In this document: positions 1 through 11,685 of the stretch, piece by piece | How positions within the stretch are numbered: position 1 is the first letter of the stretch | Layout: the number at the start of each line of letters is the position of its first letter | DNA from: Centrapalus pauciflorus | Lineage: Eukaryota > Streptophyta > Magnoliopsida > Asterales > Asteraceae | Direction: 5' to 3' | DNA: 64,000 bases | NCBI GenBank assembly: GCA_020465985.1 | Contig: JAANYP010003852.1 | Coordinates: 186,001-250,000, forward strand | Notes under the pieces: generated by a model | Told to the model about the DNA's origin: nothing | The model's database searches: none | The model's input: only the letters and a program-made list of their open reading frames with translations | Made by a program: the position numbers and the translations under genes

Positions 1-416
1 ACCCATGAGGCTGAGGGGGTAAGATGTGTTAAGGCCCAAAACCCTCGAAAAGGTAAACATCTGGAGGATACCACAAATATAGAAGACAAAATGGATGCTT
101 GTTATAGAGAAATATGTATGGGAAATGAAGCTTAATTTACAAGGGGTAAATAATATTTTGAGGACATTTAGATTTAACAAACCTAGAACATGGTTAATAA
201 CACAGTTTACCCGACATACCATAATTTTATGATAATAAACACAAAGACAATTCCCATGATGCACAAACCTCAATATCTGCCGTAATCTTCAGAAAACAAG
301 TTGCTACCTCTGTATCTAACTTCCCTATCAGACTGCATGAAACCACAAAATAGTTAGATCTCATCTCAATAAAAACTTTGTATATGAGAGAGAGTAAGAG
401 GGAGAGATAAGCATAC

Positions 417-2388
417 ACGATGAATAATTTCTTGAAATGCATCTGGTCCATGTTCCTGAATGTATTTTTCAGCGGCAGCTAGGATATCATCAGGTTTACT
501 GAAGACATCTTTCTTTCTAGGCACATACCATATGTTAATAGTTTGTTTTCCTGTGTAAAAAGGTCTAACATATTGCTCGTAAACATATGCAGCACCACTG
601 AAGTATGGTATGACCAACCAGCAGGTTAAAATCAGCTTTGCATATGACCAAAATGGGATCCTGAAAAGTGCCAAACGAGTACACCACCAATAAATATTAG
701 CTTCGTATAAAAGACGAGAAATAAGTCCAAAGCGCTCTGCTCAACATCAGCAACAATATCAGTTCAATGTTCTTTTGTCCATTTGTTTTAGTTTGTTTAT
801 TAATTGATCATTATTGTTATCATAAGAGAAAGGACCAGCAGTGGTCAGACGAGATTACAGGAATAATAAACATTGTGCCAGAAAAAAAAGGGAAAGAAAG
901 AAAGAAGACAAATGGTGTTGGTTACTGGTTATAGAGATATGCAAATGGTTTGCCTGAAGCTTGGTAGTCAATCTAGACGCTAATTATCTAATTTAATCTT
1001 CTGGTTTATAGTTTCATGTAATGATGGGGACATAGGGTTAAGTCTTCTCATTCAGCCTCACCGCGTAACTCGTGTTCACTTTTATTTTGAAAAAGGAAAC
1101 TGGATTCCGCTTTTGTGACAGATGAAATAACATCTAATTTCTAAACCTTTTCTTATTTACAAGGCATTGGGACTGCATAAGATCGAGCATGGTCAGAAGG
1201 AAAAAACTGGTAGTTGAATAACGTGTGCAAGTTCTCTAGTGAAAATGAAGGAATCAAACAAATTTGTGAATAATTTTCCGACAACAGTAGGAGGTTGTTC
1301 ATGCTGAAAATATAATATATAAGTATAGAAAGTGTTAATAACTTAGATACAAATTCGTTTCTGTTCAAAATGAGGATGAAGAAGATGCTTATGAGCTATT
1401 AACAGCATTGGTTCATGAACTGAAATAGAAAGCAGACTGTATGAATCATACAGAGAGTCGACATGATTAGAAACAACTCATTAAAGTTTCTTCACATCAC
1501 ACCCCCAGAAAACATCAAAGAGATGCCTCTCCTAAATAATCTCAATCACAAACAACTACATACCCAAACTCAAAGGTATATGGCATTCTTACGATTCGGT
1601 GAATGAAAATAATCGTAGAGTATAATGGAAAGCAAACAACATTACCATTCAATGAGTTTAGCAAAGGTTAGCTCAAAGAGAGTAATCATAGAATACAACA
1701 CCCAATATGTAAGCCATTGTTGATCATCCACTGGAGATTTCGTCTCTATTGCCCTAATCGAGGCATATCTGTTAAATAGAAAAACAGTTCATTCACAAAC
1801 TAAAACTGACGTGAGGAGCAGACTGATTAAAGCATTGAGATTTCAGAATCAAACTTACAGAGGATAAGCCAAACTAACCACAGGGCTGCAACAACAAATA
1901 CATAAACCAAATCAGCTTCCTCACAACAAGTAAACATTTGCAAATAAATATATTATACATTTACAAAAACCAGCATTACAAGATGCACAAATCTCCGCTG
2001 AAAAAGAGTAAAATTGGATTCACTTAAACACATAACGACAACATAAGCTTATATATATATGGAATTAATGATTAGGAAAGCTCAGGGCGGCAATCAACCA
2101 CTTTGTTCAAAACCAAAACCGTAACCAAATCACCAATCTGTTTAAAATCTAAAGTTGTATAGCCTAAAAACCTCTTGCCCTAAATAACTGTTACAGATTG
2201 TAAAATTAAAAATTAAAAACAACAGCCGAGCTCATAAACCCTAGCAAAACACATCAATTAACAAGTTCCAATAAAAAACTCCATATGTCTGTGTTCGAAG
2301 AATGAAAAGAGAGAAGAAAAAGAAACCCGGCCAGAATGTCGAAGTTTTGAGCGATGAGTTTGAGCAAGTTTCCAGCACCAGATCCCAT
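417..2388 (-). CDS. HVA22-like protein (TB2/DP1/REEP family), 5' four coding exons, gene continues off the left edge
   Basis: Four minus-strand exons join in frame with GT-AG introns: 2388-2327, 1885-1859, 1768-1646 and 660-417, giving 152 codons so far. The start is the MGSGAG methionine at 2388, the usual start of plant HVA22a-like proteins; an upstream in-frame ATG lies in the CT-rich leader and is less likely. Readable family blocks are NFDILAG-PVVSLAYPLYAS, the central DDQQWLTYWVLYS helix, the LILTCWLVIPYFSGAAYVYE membrane hairpin and INIWYVPRKKDVFSKPDD. Known for the family: ER-membrane, reticulon-like proteins shaping ER tubules, often stress/ABA-responsive in plants. The final acidic/charged tail exon is not visible in 1-416, so the 3' end must lie outside the window. 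Family assignment is very sure; exon edges are by eye. Confidence 0.93.
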
Positions 2389-2620
2389 ATTGAATGAAAA
2401 CCTAACAATCAATTCTGTTTCAGCAAATCCGAGTGGAGAAGAAGATGAAGTTGAGGTTGGAGTTAGGTTGTCAGAGAGAGAGAGAGATGGTTTCGGTTTG
2501 TTAGTTCGATGTAAAAAGGCAGAGGGAGCACTGAGCAGGACAATTGTTGTTGAAGCAGCCAGAAAAAAAAAAGCTACCAAAGAAGAAAAAGCAACCATGC
2601 ATCTGTAACTTGTACGGTAC
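2389..2620 (-). promoter_or_regulatory. 5' leader and proximal upstream region of the HVA22-like gene
   Basis: Immediately upstream of the ATG on the minus strand is a CT-rich leader containing a short (GA/CT)n tract at about 2473-2485, typical of plant 5' UTRs. No clear TATA box could be placed with confidence. Confidence 0.35.
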
Positions 2621-3396
2621 TAGTAGTGGATGGCAGGATGAAACAGAAACATTGACCCACATTAATGTATTTTTTACCGGAGAGGAAGACTCTTTGTTAG
2701 ATGGTGTTTGGATTAATCGGGTTCGTGCGATTCGGGTCAATTTCGTGTTGACTTATTCTTAACCCATTTATTTTTGTGTTGTTATTGAGTCGTGTTATTT
2801 TTTTTTTCGTATTGATTCATGTCGTGTTTCGTGTTGACCTATTTTACCGAAAGAAAATTCGGTAAGTCGATTTTTAAATTTTGAATTTCGTTTTTGATTT
2901 TTCATTTCAATGTGATTCGTTTACGATTTTCCATTTTTTTTGTTTACATTGGTATTTAGAAAGTCAAAGTCATTTCAACTTGATTCAACATCTGATTTTA
3001 GTATTTGTTTTGCTCCTACGAAATTATTGGGGTATGCAAACAGTCCAAACTAAATCGACAATCAAAAAATTCAAAAAATGAGAACGGAAAACCAGACCAA
3101 ATATTTTCGGTCCAGTTCTAGTTTTTTCCAACTTTTATAAAGAAAAATTATAAACTTGGAACGTTCCAAGACCAAAAATTACTAAAAACTATAATTGATG
3201 TCATGTTTAAAAAAATGTTTATTAGATTAAATGTGGTTTTCACAAATTTAAGCTAAAGCCACAAGCATGTCGAATCATGACAAAATCCTACAATGTATAA
3301 AGAAGAATCAACACAAATTTAAGGTATTGTTATTCTTGTTCCGTTTCTTATATTTTATTATTGGTATCAAGTCTTTTATTCATATAACATATAGAT
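2620..3396. other. Intergenic DNA upstream of the HVA22-like gene
   Basis: No gene seen. At 2690-2850 there is a degenerate run of short TCGTGTTG/ATTCGGGTC-type motifs like the interiors of hAT-type MITEs found elsewhere in this window, probably an eroded copy without recognisable ends. Confidence 0.4.
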
Positions 3397-3401
3397 CGAG
3401 A

Positions 3402-3786
3402 TGTTAGAATTTTTATTTAGTGAGCTTATATGTTTAAATTATTGGGCTTTATCTCTAATAGACTTATTGGGCTATTAATTAATAAACTAATATTATTGGG
3501 CTTTAGAGTTTGATGGTAACCCTAATTCCTATTCTATATATAGTGACGGTCCCCAATACCCTAAAGCAACCCTAAGATCCCTAATCTCCATCTATCAGTG
3601 ATCTGCTGTTCGGTCTAGAACATTAAGGCTTTAGGTGAGGAAGACTCTCACAACCCTGATCGTTCGTCATCAGGTTTCCGCATAAAGAAGACGAAATCAA
3701 TGGATTCATGTATTATTTCTTTTATGGTTTATCTTAATGATTTAGCAATATGGTTGATCCGGTTTATTATTCAAATATATCTAACA
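3402..3786 (+). repeat. 5' LTR of the Copia element
   Basis: 385 bp, TG...CA ends. Contains a TATA-like TATATATAG at about 3533-3541 and GGCCTTTAGG-type leader sequence. Nearly identical to the 386-bp copy at the other end. Confidence 0.95.
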
Positions 3787-3802
3787 AGTGGTATCAGAGC
3801 CC
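3787..3802 (+). other. Primer-binding site (tRNA-iMet)
   Basis: TGGTATCAGAGCCC begins two bases after the LTR end, the standard plant Copia primer-binding sequence. Confidence 0.92.
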
Positions 3803-4198
3803 ATCATATTTGTTGAATCGTTAGATAAAAGGAAAAAAAGTTAATTATAAAAATAAGTTTTTTTGTTTTTTTTGTTTTCCTTTTGCGCCGTCCAAAAAGA
3901 AACATAAGGCCTAAGGGAGTGGATGCCACGGTTGCCACCCAAAATTGCCGCCACGTCAGCGCCACGTCAGTTTTGCCATTCTTTGCCATTTTGATGCCAT
4001 TTCGAGGGTGTGGATGCCATTCGTTTTAATTTTTTTTGCATTATTGAAATAAAACATAATATTTAATTAATAATATTAAAATTAAACAATAACATAAAAC
4101 ATTTCATTAATAATATTAAAATTTAACATAATTAAGACATTAAAACTAAAAAAAAAACATACTTAAAAATACTTAAAAAAAATATTAAAATACTTAAT

Positions 4199-5389
4199 CT
4201 ACATTAACCATTTTTTTTCTATCTCTTCCTTTCGTTTCATCACGAGCTCGAGTTGTTTTCCGGTCAAATGACTAACGTCTTTGGCATAAAATCGTAAGTC
4301 ACGAGCTTTTTGTTTTTCGATAAGATCTTGTGTTTTTAAATCCAAATATGCGTCTAAACGATTTTGTAACCCGACTATATTTGCCGTCATGGAATCAACA
4401 TCTCGTGAAGCCGATGTTGGCGTCGTACCGGAACTTGTTGCCGCTTTACCCTTACGTTTTGCCGCGTTCCTTCCAATCGGCCGTGTGGGTGGGGGAACCT
4501 CAAACGAGTCGTCATCGTCGTTAAGGTTGATTCCGATATGCGCATCCGACGACATTGTGAACTCGTTAGAGTCCGTTGTTTTTGATCGTTTAGACCCACG
4601 TTCGATAAAATCGTCGGCCGTCGCAACACGTTGCCAAGTTGGAGAATCTTTTACGACCGACCACACTTCGATATGTCGAAACGGATACCCATTCGCGTCT
4701 TTAAACATTCCAAGTGCTTTTTTTAGAATGTTGGCGTCGTTTTGACCACTTTCCCATTGGATAGAATGAAATATCGCCGAAAATTGTTTAACGACGGCGT
4801 TGACATTCCTCCACTTTGTGTATAGTTGATCTTTCGAACGGTAGTCATTTTTCCCCATTTCTTGGTGGAACCTAAACCGAATTCGGTTCCAAAAATCTTT
4901 CCTATTTTGGTCGGTACCAGTAATAGGATCTTCAGAAACATCGAGCCAAGCTCGTGCCAACGTCTTCTCTTCTTGGGGGGTCCAATGTTGAGTAGGAGCC
5001 CTCGTTGTTGATTTCTTTTTTTTACCTTTCGTAGCCGACTCGGGTTCGGGTTCCACTTCGACTTCGGGTTGTGTTTCCGGAACGACTTCGGGTTCGGGTT
5101 CGGCAATATGTTGAGATGGATGGGTGCCAAATGGGGAAAACGTTGGGGAAGGGAGTGGTTGGTACTCCGTGAACGCGTTAAATTGCGAATATTCCGGAGG
5201 CATGAAATTTAGTCGAGTAGGCGTGATGCCATACCCTTGACCGAAAACGGGTTGCGGAACCCCCGCAAAGTTCATAAAACCCGTGGGAGAAAATATTGGT
5301 TGATCCATTTGCATCGGGATCGGACGATAACCTTGATTTGTCGACGTTGGTGTGTTCGGATTGTTCGTCGAACCGGAACCGGATGCCAT
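4199..5389 (-). CDS. Myb/SANT-like DNA-binding protein, transposon-encoded (Harbinger ORF1-like)
   Basis: Single intact exon of 396 codons. I chose the MASGSG start at 5389; the reading frame stays open to 5629 only through a (TA)n tract and a nested repeat. Layout: Pro/Gln-rich N-terminus (1-95), Glu/Pro run (97-118), basic patch KGKKKKSTTR (121-130), Myb/SANT-like domain (about 135-205, with W136, W148, W168 and W193), a conserved FRHIEVWSVVKDSPTW block (237-252), an acidic NLNDDDD stretch (288-294), a second basic patch near 311 and a charged, probably coiled-coil C-terminus (333-396). In databases such proteins are often mislabelled 'glutathione S-transferase T3-like'; there is no GST fold here. 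ORF1 proteins in PIF/Harbinger elements act with the transposase, which is missing from this copy. Being open inside a decayed retrotransposon is noteworthy. Confidence 0.85.
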   Translation of the reverse strand: MASGSGSTNNPNTPTSTNQGYRPIPMQMDQPIFSPTGFMNFAGVPQPVFGQGYGITPTRLNFMPPEYSQFNAFTEYQPLPSPTFSPFGTHPSQHIAEPEPEVVPETQPEVEVEPEPESATKGKKKKSTTRAPTQHWTPQEEKTLARAWLDVSEDPITGTDQNRKDFWNRIRFRFHQEMGKNDYRSKDQLYTKWRNVNAVVKQFSAIFHSIQWESGQNDANILKKALGMFKDANGYPFRHIEVWSVVKDSPTWQRVATADDFIERGSKRSKTTDSNEFTMSSDAHIGINLNDDDDSFEVPPPTRPIGRNAAKRKGKAATSSGTTPTSASRDVDSMTANIVGLQNRLDAYLDLKTQDLIEKQKARDLRFYAKDVSHLTGKQLELVMKRKEEIEKKWLM

Positions 5390-5510
5390 TTGAAATTTTG
5401 AGAGTGATGAGAATGGAGGTTGATGAGAGTTGGGAGAAAGTTTTTTTAAATTTTGAATGATTTGAATGTGATTGTATTTTAAAAAATTATGTGTATATAT
5501 ATATATATAT

Positions 5511-5786
5511 AGAGGTGGGTTCAATGGAGAACCTCCATGCATCGAAGAACCTTGAAGAACCTCCATGCACCACCACAAATGTATCACAATTCCCCCGTAA
5601 TGCATCATTATTTCCACGTGATGCATCAAATTCTCGAGTGATGCATCGATTTTTACATTATTTCCACTTGATGTATCAAATTCCCGCGTGATGCATCGAT
5701 TTCTACGTGATGCATTTCAGTTTTTCTAGCGATGCATTGTGGTTCTCTAAGATTTTTCGATGCATAAGGTTCTCCATTGAACCCAC

Positions 5787-5790
<4 letters not shown>
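5511..5790. mobile_element. (TA)n-flanked TIR element, family A (copy A1), nested in the Harbinger-like element
   Basis: Starts AGAGGTGGGTTCAATGG and ends with the inverted form CCATTGAACCCACCCCT; flanked by (TA)n at 5495-5510 and 5791-5824, the latter running into (CA)n. Interior has several GTGATGCATC repeats. A diverged copy: most other family A members read AAAACCA where this one reads GAACC. Confidence 0.8.
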
Positions 5791-5843
<53 letters not shown>

Positions 5844-6299
5844 ACGGTCGAAAATTGAAAAGGGGCTCGGCATTTCAATGCCGTTGCCGAGTTGGAGAAT
5901 GCCGTTGCCGAGATGGGGGCGCGGTGTTCCCATGGATGCCGAGCTCGGTACCGAGGGTGCCGAGCACCACTCCCTGAGGCCTAAAAGTGAAGATTTTGTT
6001 TTTGTGCCTGTTGGGTTTGCACGGAAAAAAAAAAAGTAAATTTTTTTTTTTGTTTTGCGCCGCAACAGCAAGAAGAAAAAAAAGATAATCCTATTGACTA
6101 TTTAGAGGTAGGTCAAAATAAATAGTTCAATGGGAATTTTTATTTTTCTTTTTGCACTGCCGAAAAAAAAATTGAAGGATTATATTTTGTTTCTTTTTTT
6201 GCACTGCAATAAAAGAAAGTATTAAAAAACAAATCTTATTTTTTGTTTCTCACCGGATATGAACAAACAGTAAGTTTGTGGTTGGAATTTTGTGGATTA

Positions 6300-8060
6300 A
6301 TTTAAGTTACGGATATGTTTGATCCGTATGAATTTAAAGTTGAGGATGATATTTGATAATCATTTAAATATTCATTTGATTTAAAGTCTTTAGATAATCA
6401 CACACTATTATAATAAAGTGCTTCTATTTTTTTTTATGATATTTATCGACTTGTAAATTAATAGAAACTTTATAAAAGATAGGTTTTGTGATTATTAAAG
6501 AATTTATGGATCGAGATAAGGTACGGAATTAAGGATTCGGTTTTATCCTAATTAATCTGATAGTTTGGGGATAAATTATTTATTTGATAATTATCAAGAT
6601 TCATTTAAAGTTTTTCTGATAATTACATTTTGGTCTTGTGACTTTTATAATAAAGAATTCTTCTCACAGAATATTTGTTAAAGTCATATTTTGTAATTAT
6701 TTATTGTATTAGTATTCAATACTAAAACATTTTTGAAGGAAATTTGGTTCCTTTTAACTTTACGACTGACAAATTTTTTGTCGGTTAATTTTAATAAAGA
6801 AATTGTGGATCATATTAAGATATGGACCATGTTCAATCCATATAGATTTGATAGGTTGAGGATGAACAATTTGTTCATAATCATTTGGTTGATTTAAAGT
6901 TTTTCTTGATAATTACACTTAGGTCCTATGACTATTTATAATAAAGTTTTCTTTACAGAAAATTTATAAAAGTCATTTATGATAATTATTTATCGTGCTA
7001 GTATTATTGCTAAATAATATCTTCAGGAAATTATTTTGCATATCAAATATTTGGTAAAAACGGGTTTCGAACGAAAATATTTGTAAATAACGATTTTTGT
7101 CGTTAGACTAATCAAGTTACGAGATAATTTCTAAACTTTTGTGAGTTTAAATCTGATAGTTCTCGTAATAAAGGTTTGATATTTTTATTTATCTTGGCAT
7201 AAACCATGGTGATAATATTTCGTAAAGTTGCAAAATATCTAACAGATTTTTTTAGGGGTGAATTGTTATCAATATAGCAAGGACTTAACAACTCTACCAA
7301 TCTAGAAATCTAATTGATTGAGCAAATTCAGGTTATTGAAATATTGTGGTATTGCCTTATGTGAATATAAATATTTTTGTTTTTTGATGAAACCCTTAAG
7401 GATTAATCTAGTATTTTGAGTCAATTAATTGATATAAAACGTTGCCAAAGTAACCTCTTTTATATTAACTAATTGTGCTGATAATACATAGATTTTTGTA
7501 TGAAATTATTTATGTGGACTATGATTCACCCAAAGGTTGACATAGTTTGACCAAATAATACATACGTGTGATGATAAACACGTGACCACTATAAAGTTAA
7601 TTATCCATGTAGGCAATAGTCGGCCCAAAGGAAGATTATCGTTTGACCGGATTAGATGTCAGTGTTTGATCATTATACTAAGAGTATCATTATAATTGAG
7701 GTATCGTTTTATGACGATATATTATATGATTTTTTTGTTGAACTCTTAATTGGTCTAGTATTTTTATTCGATTAATTTATATTAAATGTTGCCAAAGTAA
7801 CATCTTTTATACAATTAGTTGATTTCTAAATACATAGATGACTGTACATAATTATTTATGCGAATTATGATTGGCCCAAAGGTTGGCATAATTTTGCCAA
7901 ATAATGATGTGCATGCAATGTTGAATGCGTGACAATTATAAAGTTATGTTCATGTGAATAATAGTCGGCCCAAAGGAAGTCTGTTGTTTTGACCGAATTT
8001 ATTGTCAGTATTTCATCATTGGACTGAGATTACCATTTACAGTTAATTTCTCTGTCCAAA
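6300..8060 (+). repeat. Imperfect direct repeats in the Copia leader/gag region
   Basis: Two repeat sets are visible. A segment with GATAATTACA...TTTATAATAAAG recurs near 6360-6440, 6590-6720 and 6890-7000. A longer unit of roughly 350 bp, with TTGCCAAAGTAAC and GTCGGCCCAAAGGAAG, occurs at about 7385-7660 and 7740-8020. No gag reading frame survives. Confidence 0.55.
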
Positions 8061-8685
8061 GACTAGAATTAATGGTGTTATAGGTATCTCATTAAATTTC
8101 TGATTTAAAACTCTTTTATGAGTTGATTATTGAGTATATTTGTTTTATTTTGTTTAAGTGTGGTTTCTTTTGATTCTTTCGCCAATAAAAATCAGATAAC
8201 ACTGCAAAAGTTATTTTTATAACATTTAAATTCTTGATTTACTTCTTTTGGTATGAAGTCAGATCATATGAAGGTAAATATTTATGGATAGTTTTGTTTT
8301 GAAGTTAAATTAGTTTTGTACCTAAACATACTTTGTGGTAGATTTCGGTTATACTACTTACATAAGTATGATCATATAAAGTTTTTTTTTCAATCGCCAA
8401 TTGATGTTGAAAGATTCATCTATGTGAGCGATGATAATAAATTTGCAGTATAAAGATATAGGATATTAAAGTTGAATTTCAATTAAATTTGTTTGAGACA
8501 TTTATTTGATCATCTTTTAGATGAAACCTAAAGTTTATCAGTATGGACATATCAATTTTTTTTATTGTTCGTTTAGATATAATAAAGTTAGTCTCAATCG
8601 AAATTCATATTTGATTGGTTCTTGTCCTTTAAATAAATAAATATATGTTTGATGTATGCAAATTTCTATATTATAAGCACGCCAA

Positions 8686-11270
8686 ATACACTTGAGAGGT
8701 ACAAAACTAAATCATATAAGGATTTCGTATTATTTATTTCACAAGCATTTTAGACACATCTTTAAACAAAGAACTCAAGAGCTTGTGTTAAATGGAATTT
8801 TTGATCACTTAAACTTTCAAGTTTGTGTTATTTGTATCAAAGGAAAACAAACTATCAATAGAAATTTGTCTATCAATAGAGATAAGGATGTCTTAAAAAT
8901 GGATAAATAATGATATTTGTGATTCATTCCCTACGGTTTAATGGAATGACAAATACATTTTATCATATTCATTGAAGACTACTCTATTTTTTACCTTTAT
9001 ATAGTTTATAAGAAATCTCAATCATTGGACGTTTATTCAAAATCTTTTAAAGTTGATGTTGCATTTCAGCTTGAAAAGAATATAAAGCCGTCAAATCTGA
9101 TCGCGATGGATGATAATACGACAGATAAGATGGATCAAGAGAATAACGAACATGATATTTTATTTTTTCCTTAAAGAATTTAGAATAGTTCTGCAATACA
9201 TAATGTCAGGCAAACCTAACATGAATGATTTTGTAGAACGAAGGCACAAGACTCTTAAGGGTATGGTAAGGAGTATGATTCGTCATTCATCTTTACTAGA
9301 GTCTCTTTAAGGAGAAATCTTAGAGATCGCGATACATATTCTGAATAATGTACCCAACAAAGTAGTTACCGGATTCTCATACAAACTTTGACGGGCAATA
9401 TGCCAATCATTAGGCGTTTGTACGTATGTGGTTGTCCAAATTAAGTTAGGCCATAACAAGCCAAATAAGTTGGACTCGAGAGAGGTATGCGGTATGCTAC
9501 TATTTTGTTGGTATCTTGGCAAAAGTTTTGTTATCCCACATCAATAACGTTTTTTTTAGAAAAAGAAAAAGGGAATGCTAGATTTCTTGAGAATATTGAG
9601 GTTGTGGGGAGAAACAATTAAGAAAGTTGTCTTTGAAGTATAATTGGATTTTGTTTGACATTTCATTATTTCATTGTTCCAAAATATCATTCCGGATTCA
9701 GATATCAATGTTCAGGCTTCAACTCCTGTCATTGGACTGGAACAAGACAACACAACAGTACAACCTCAATAGTCTCATGATGTGTCATTAAATGAAATTC
9801 ATTAGAGAGTAAAGGAGTGCGAAACCTGAAGATCATTTGTTGTATCTCCAAGATTTATGTAATACAATGGCTTTACAGAAAATGATCTAATCAAATTTTG
9901 CAAGGTCATGTAAAGTTTTAACTCTCGTAATGGATTGATGCCATTAAAGATAAGATTAAAGTCTATGAAAGACAATGACATTTGGAATCTTGTCAAAATT
10001 ACCTGAAGGTACGGAACCAATTGGTTACTTATATATGGATACTTACAACTAAGAAGGTTTCTTAAGGTAATATTGAAAGGTATAAAGATTGTCCAGTCGT
10101 TAAAGACTTTACTCAAAAGAGATTTATTGGTTGTAAAGAGAATTTCTTTCTGATATTTAGAATGACTCTTTTATAAATAATAATGACACTAACAAATCAA
10201 TTCGATCTTGAACCATATCATATGGATATTAAGAAACGTTTCTCAGTGGAGAAATTGATGAGACGTCTTACATAAAGTGACCTAAAGATATTGAATATGA
10301 AGATTCAAAGTTTATGGTAAGTAAGATGAATAATCCATCCTTGGTTTGAATTTAGATTTCCCTGATTTGTATTGCAATTTTTATCAAATTATTACCTTGT
10401 ATGGATTTAAGGTAAATATCGTTAATTATTGCAAGTAATAGTGGGAGTAATGTATCTTGTTGTTACTATATATTGTTGATATTCTACTTGTAAATAGTGA
10501 TATAGTTTTGTTTTTGGAAACCAAGAAATTTCTGATGAAAGATCTTGGTGAAACATATTTTATATCAAGTTTTTCGTATACTTATAGACCAATTTTTGAA
10601 GTATACTTGGATTGTCACAAAAGAGCTATATCGATATTGTTTCGAGTAGATTCAACATGAAAGGTTGTAAACTTGAAGGCCAAAAGAATTTAAGTGTTCA
10701 AATAACTATTTTTGAAAGAAATAATATACATAAGATTTTAAGCATTTGATGTGTTATTCATAGAAAACAAAATACAATATACTCACATATGAAAGTCGAA
10801 AATGTTGAGATCATTTGGTTTTCTGACTTTCATCTTTCGGGATGCTAAAATAGCAGTTATTCTACATCTGGTTTGCATCATGTTTAACAGTGAGAGTAAA
10901 AGTACAAGATTCTGGTAATTAGATTCTTGTAGCTCTTTCTAACATGATCGTAGAATTCATTGCTTATTACGAGACATCAAATAAAGGATTACGACTGTGA
11001 AAGTTTATCATGGTGTTGCAAGTATTAATTGTATTAAAATACCACTAAAGACTTACCATGATAATAAATCAGCTGTGCTTTATTCTGACAATAACAGAAA
11101 TTTTACAAAGTTTCTAGTTGTTAAGATGGAGTTCAGGATATACAATTTTTCACATAAGTATAAGAACAAAATCTATGCTAGCAGACTCATTAACCAGAGG
11201 TCTAACACCAACGGTATTTCGTGAGCATGTTGCTCATGTAGGTGTTATTACGGATGTAACCTTGTTTCAG
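8686..11270 (+). pseudogene. Decayed Copia pol (GAG-pre-integrase, integrase, RT, RNase H)
   Basis: At 8692-8910 the translation matches the GAG-pre-integrase block (HIFKQRTQELV, CICIKGKQT-like). At 9196-9310 it matches the integrase end (MSGKPNMNDFVERRHKTLKG). At 9312-9540 a further stretch resembles the Copia ILNNVPNK and LDSREV motifs. At 10457-10660 comes the reverse-transcriptase YVDDIL region read as YIVDILL, so the first catalytic Asp is lost, followed by FLMKDLGE. At 10997-11260 comes the RNase H end (YHDNKSAVLYSDNNR, EHVAHVGV). Segments are joined only by frameshifts and interrupted by stops. Confidence 0.88.
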
Positions 11271-11674
11271 TAGGAGTTAATTGAAGGTCGTTCTTAATGT
11301 TTTATTGTGAATTGTTCTAGTTTTCTGCAGAATAAAGTTTATGATCTTAATTTCTTTCTGAGCTCACTTATGTGCAATGGTTGCATTGCAATAAGGAATG
11401 TGATCTGATCTCATATAAGACTAAAGTTGGACTAGTTGGAAATATGCAATCAAATTTTATGCAATTTTCATGCAACTCACTTGATCTATGTCATTAAATG
11501 TGTTTGTATGGTGATCTTCTTGGTTTAGTCACTTTTATAATATAGTGATAAAAGCTGTGTTGGTTCCATCACTGGCACATGTAGTGGACCAGATTGATTA
11601 CGGAAGTCTAAAAGATAAACTTACAGACGCGCGCCTAAGGATATCTGTAATACAATTTTAAACATTATAAGCCC

Positions 11675-11685
11675 AAGTGGGAGAT
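11675..11685 (+). other. Polypurine tract of the Copia element
   Basis: AAGTGGGAGAT directly precedes the right LTR, the usual plus-strand priming site of plant Copia elements. Confidence 0.85.

Larger units (their letters stand above)
3915..5976 (-). mobile_element. DNA transposon carrying only a Myb/SANT ORF, nested in the Copia leader (PIF/Harbinger-like)
   Basis: The ends are inverted: GGGAGTGGATGCC at 3915 against GCACCACTCCC ending at 5974 (8-10 bp, imperfect). Subterminal DNA at both ends is GC-richer and full of TGCC motifs, unlike the surrounding Copia leader. The flanks read AGGCCTAA on both sides (3907-3914 and 5977-5984), which could be an 8-bp duplication. Alternatively TAA/TGA is a mutated 3-bp Harbinger duplication. 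The encoded protein resembles PIF/Harbinger ORF1 Myb-like proteins. No transposase ORF is present, so it is non-autonomous. Superfamily remains uncertain because the two TSD readings disagree. Confidence 0.72.

Noticed and set aside
2354..2608. Plus-strand 84-codon frame over the HVA22-like start
   Set aside because: It is antisense to exon 1 and the leader of a recognised gene and has no resemblance to a family.
5491..5844. Open frames rich in Ile-Tyr repeats through (TA)n arrays (here and at 23.0, 24.9, 26.2, 31.0, 32.4, 44.3, 56.5, 57.3 and 58.8 kb)
   Set aside because: They are translations of dinucleotide repeats on both strands and have no protein features.
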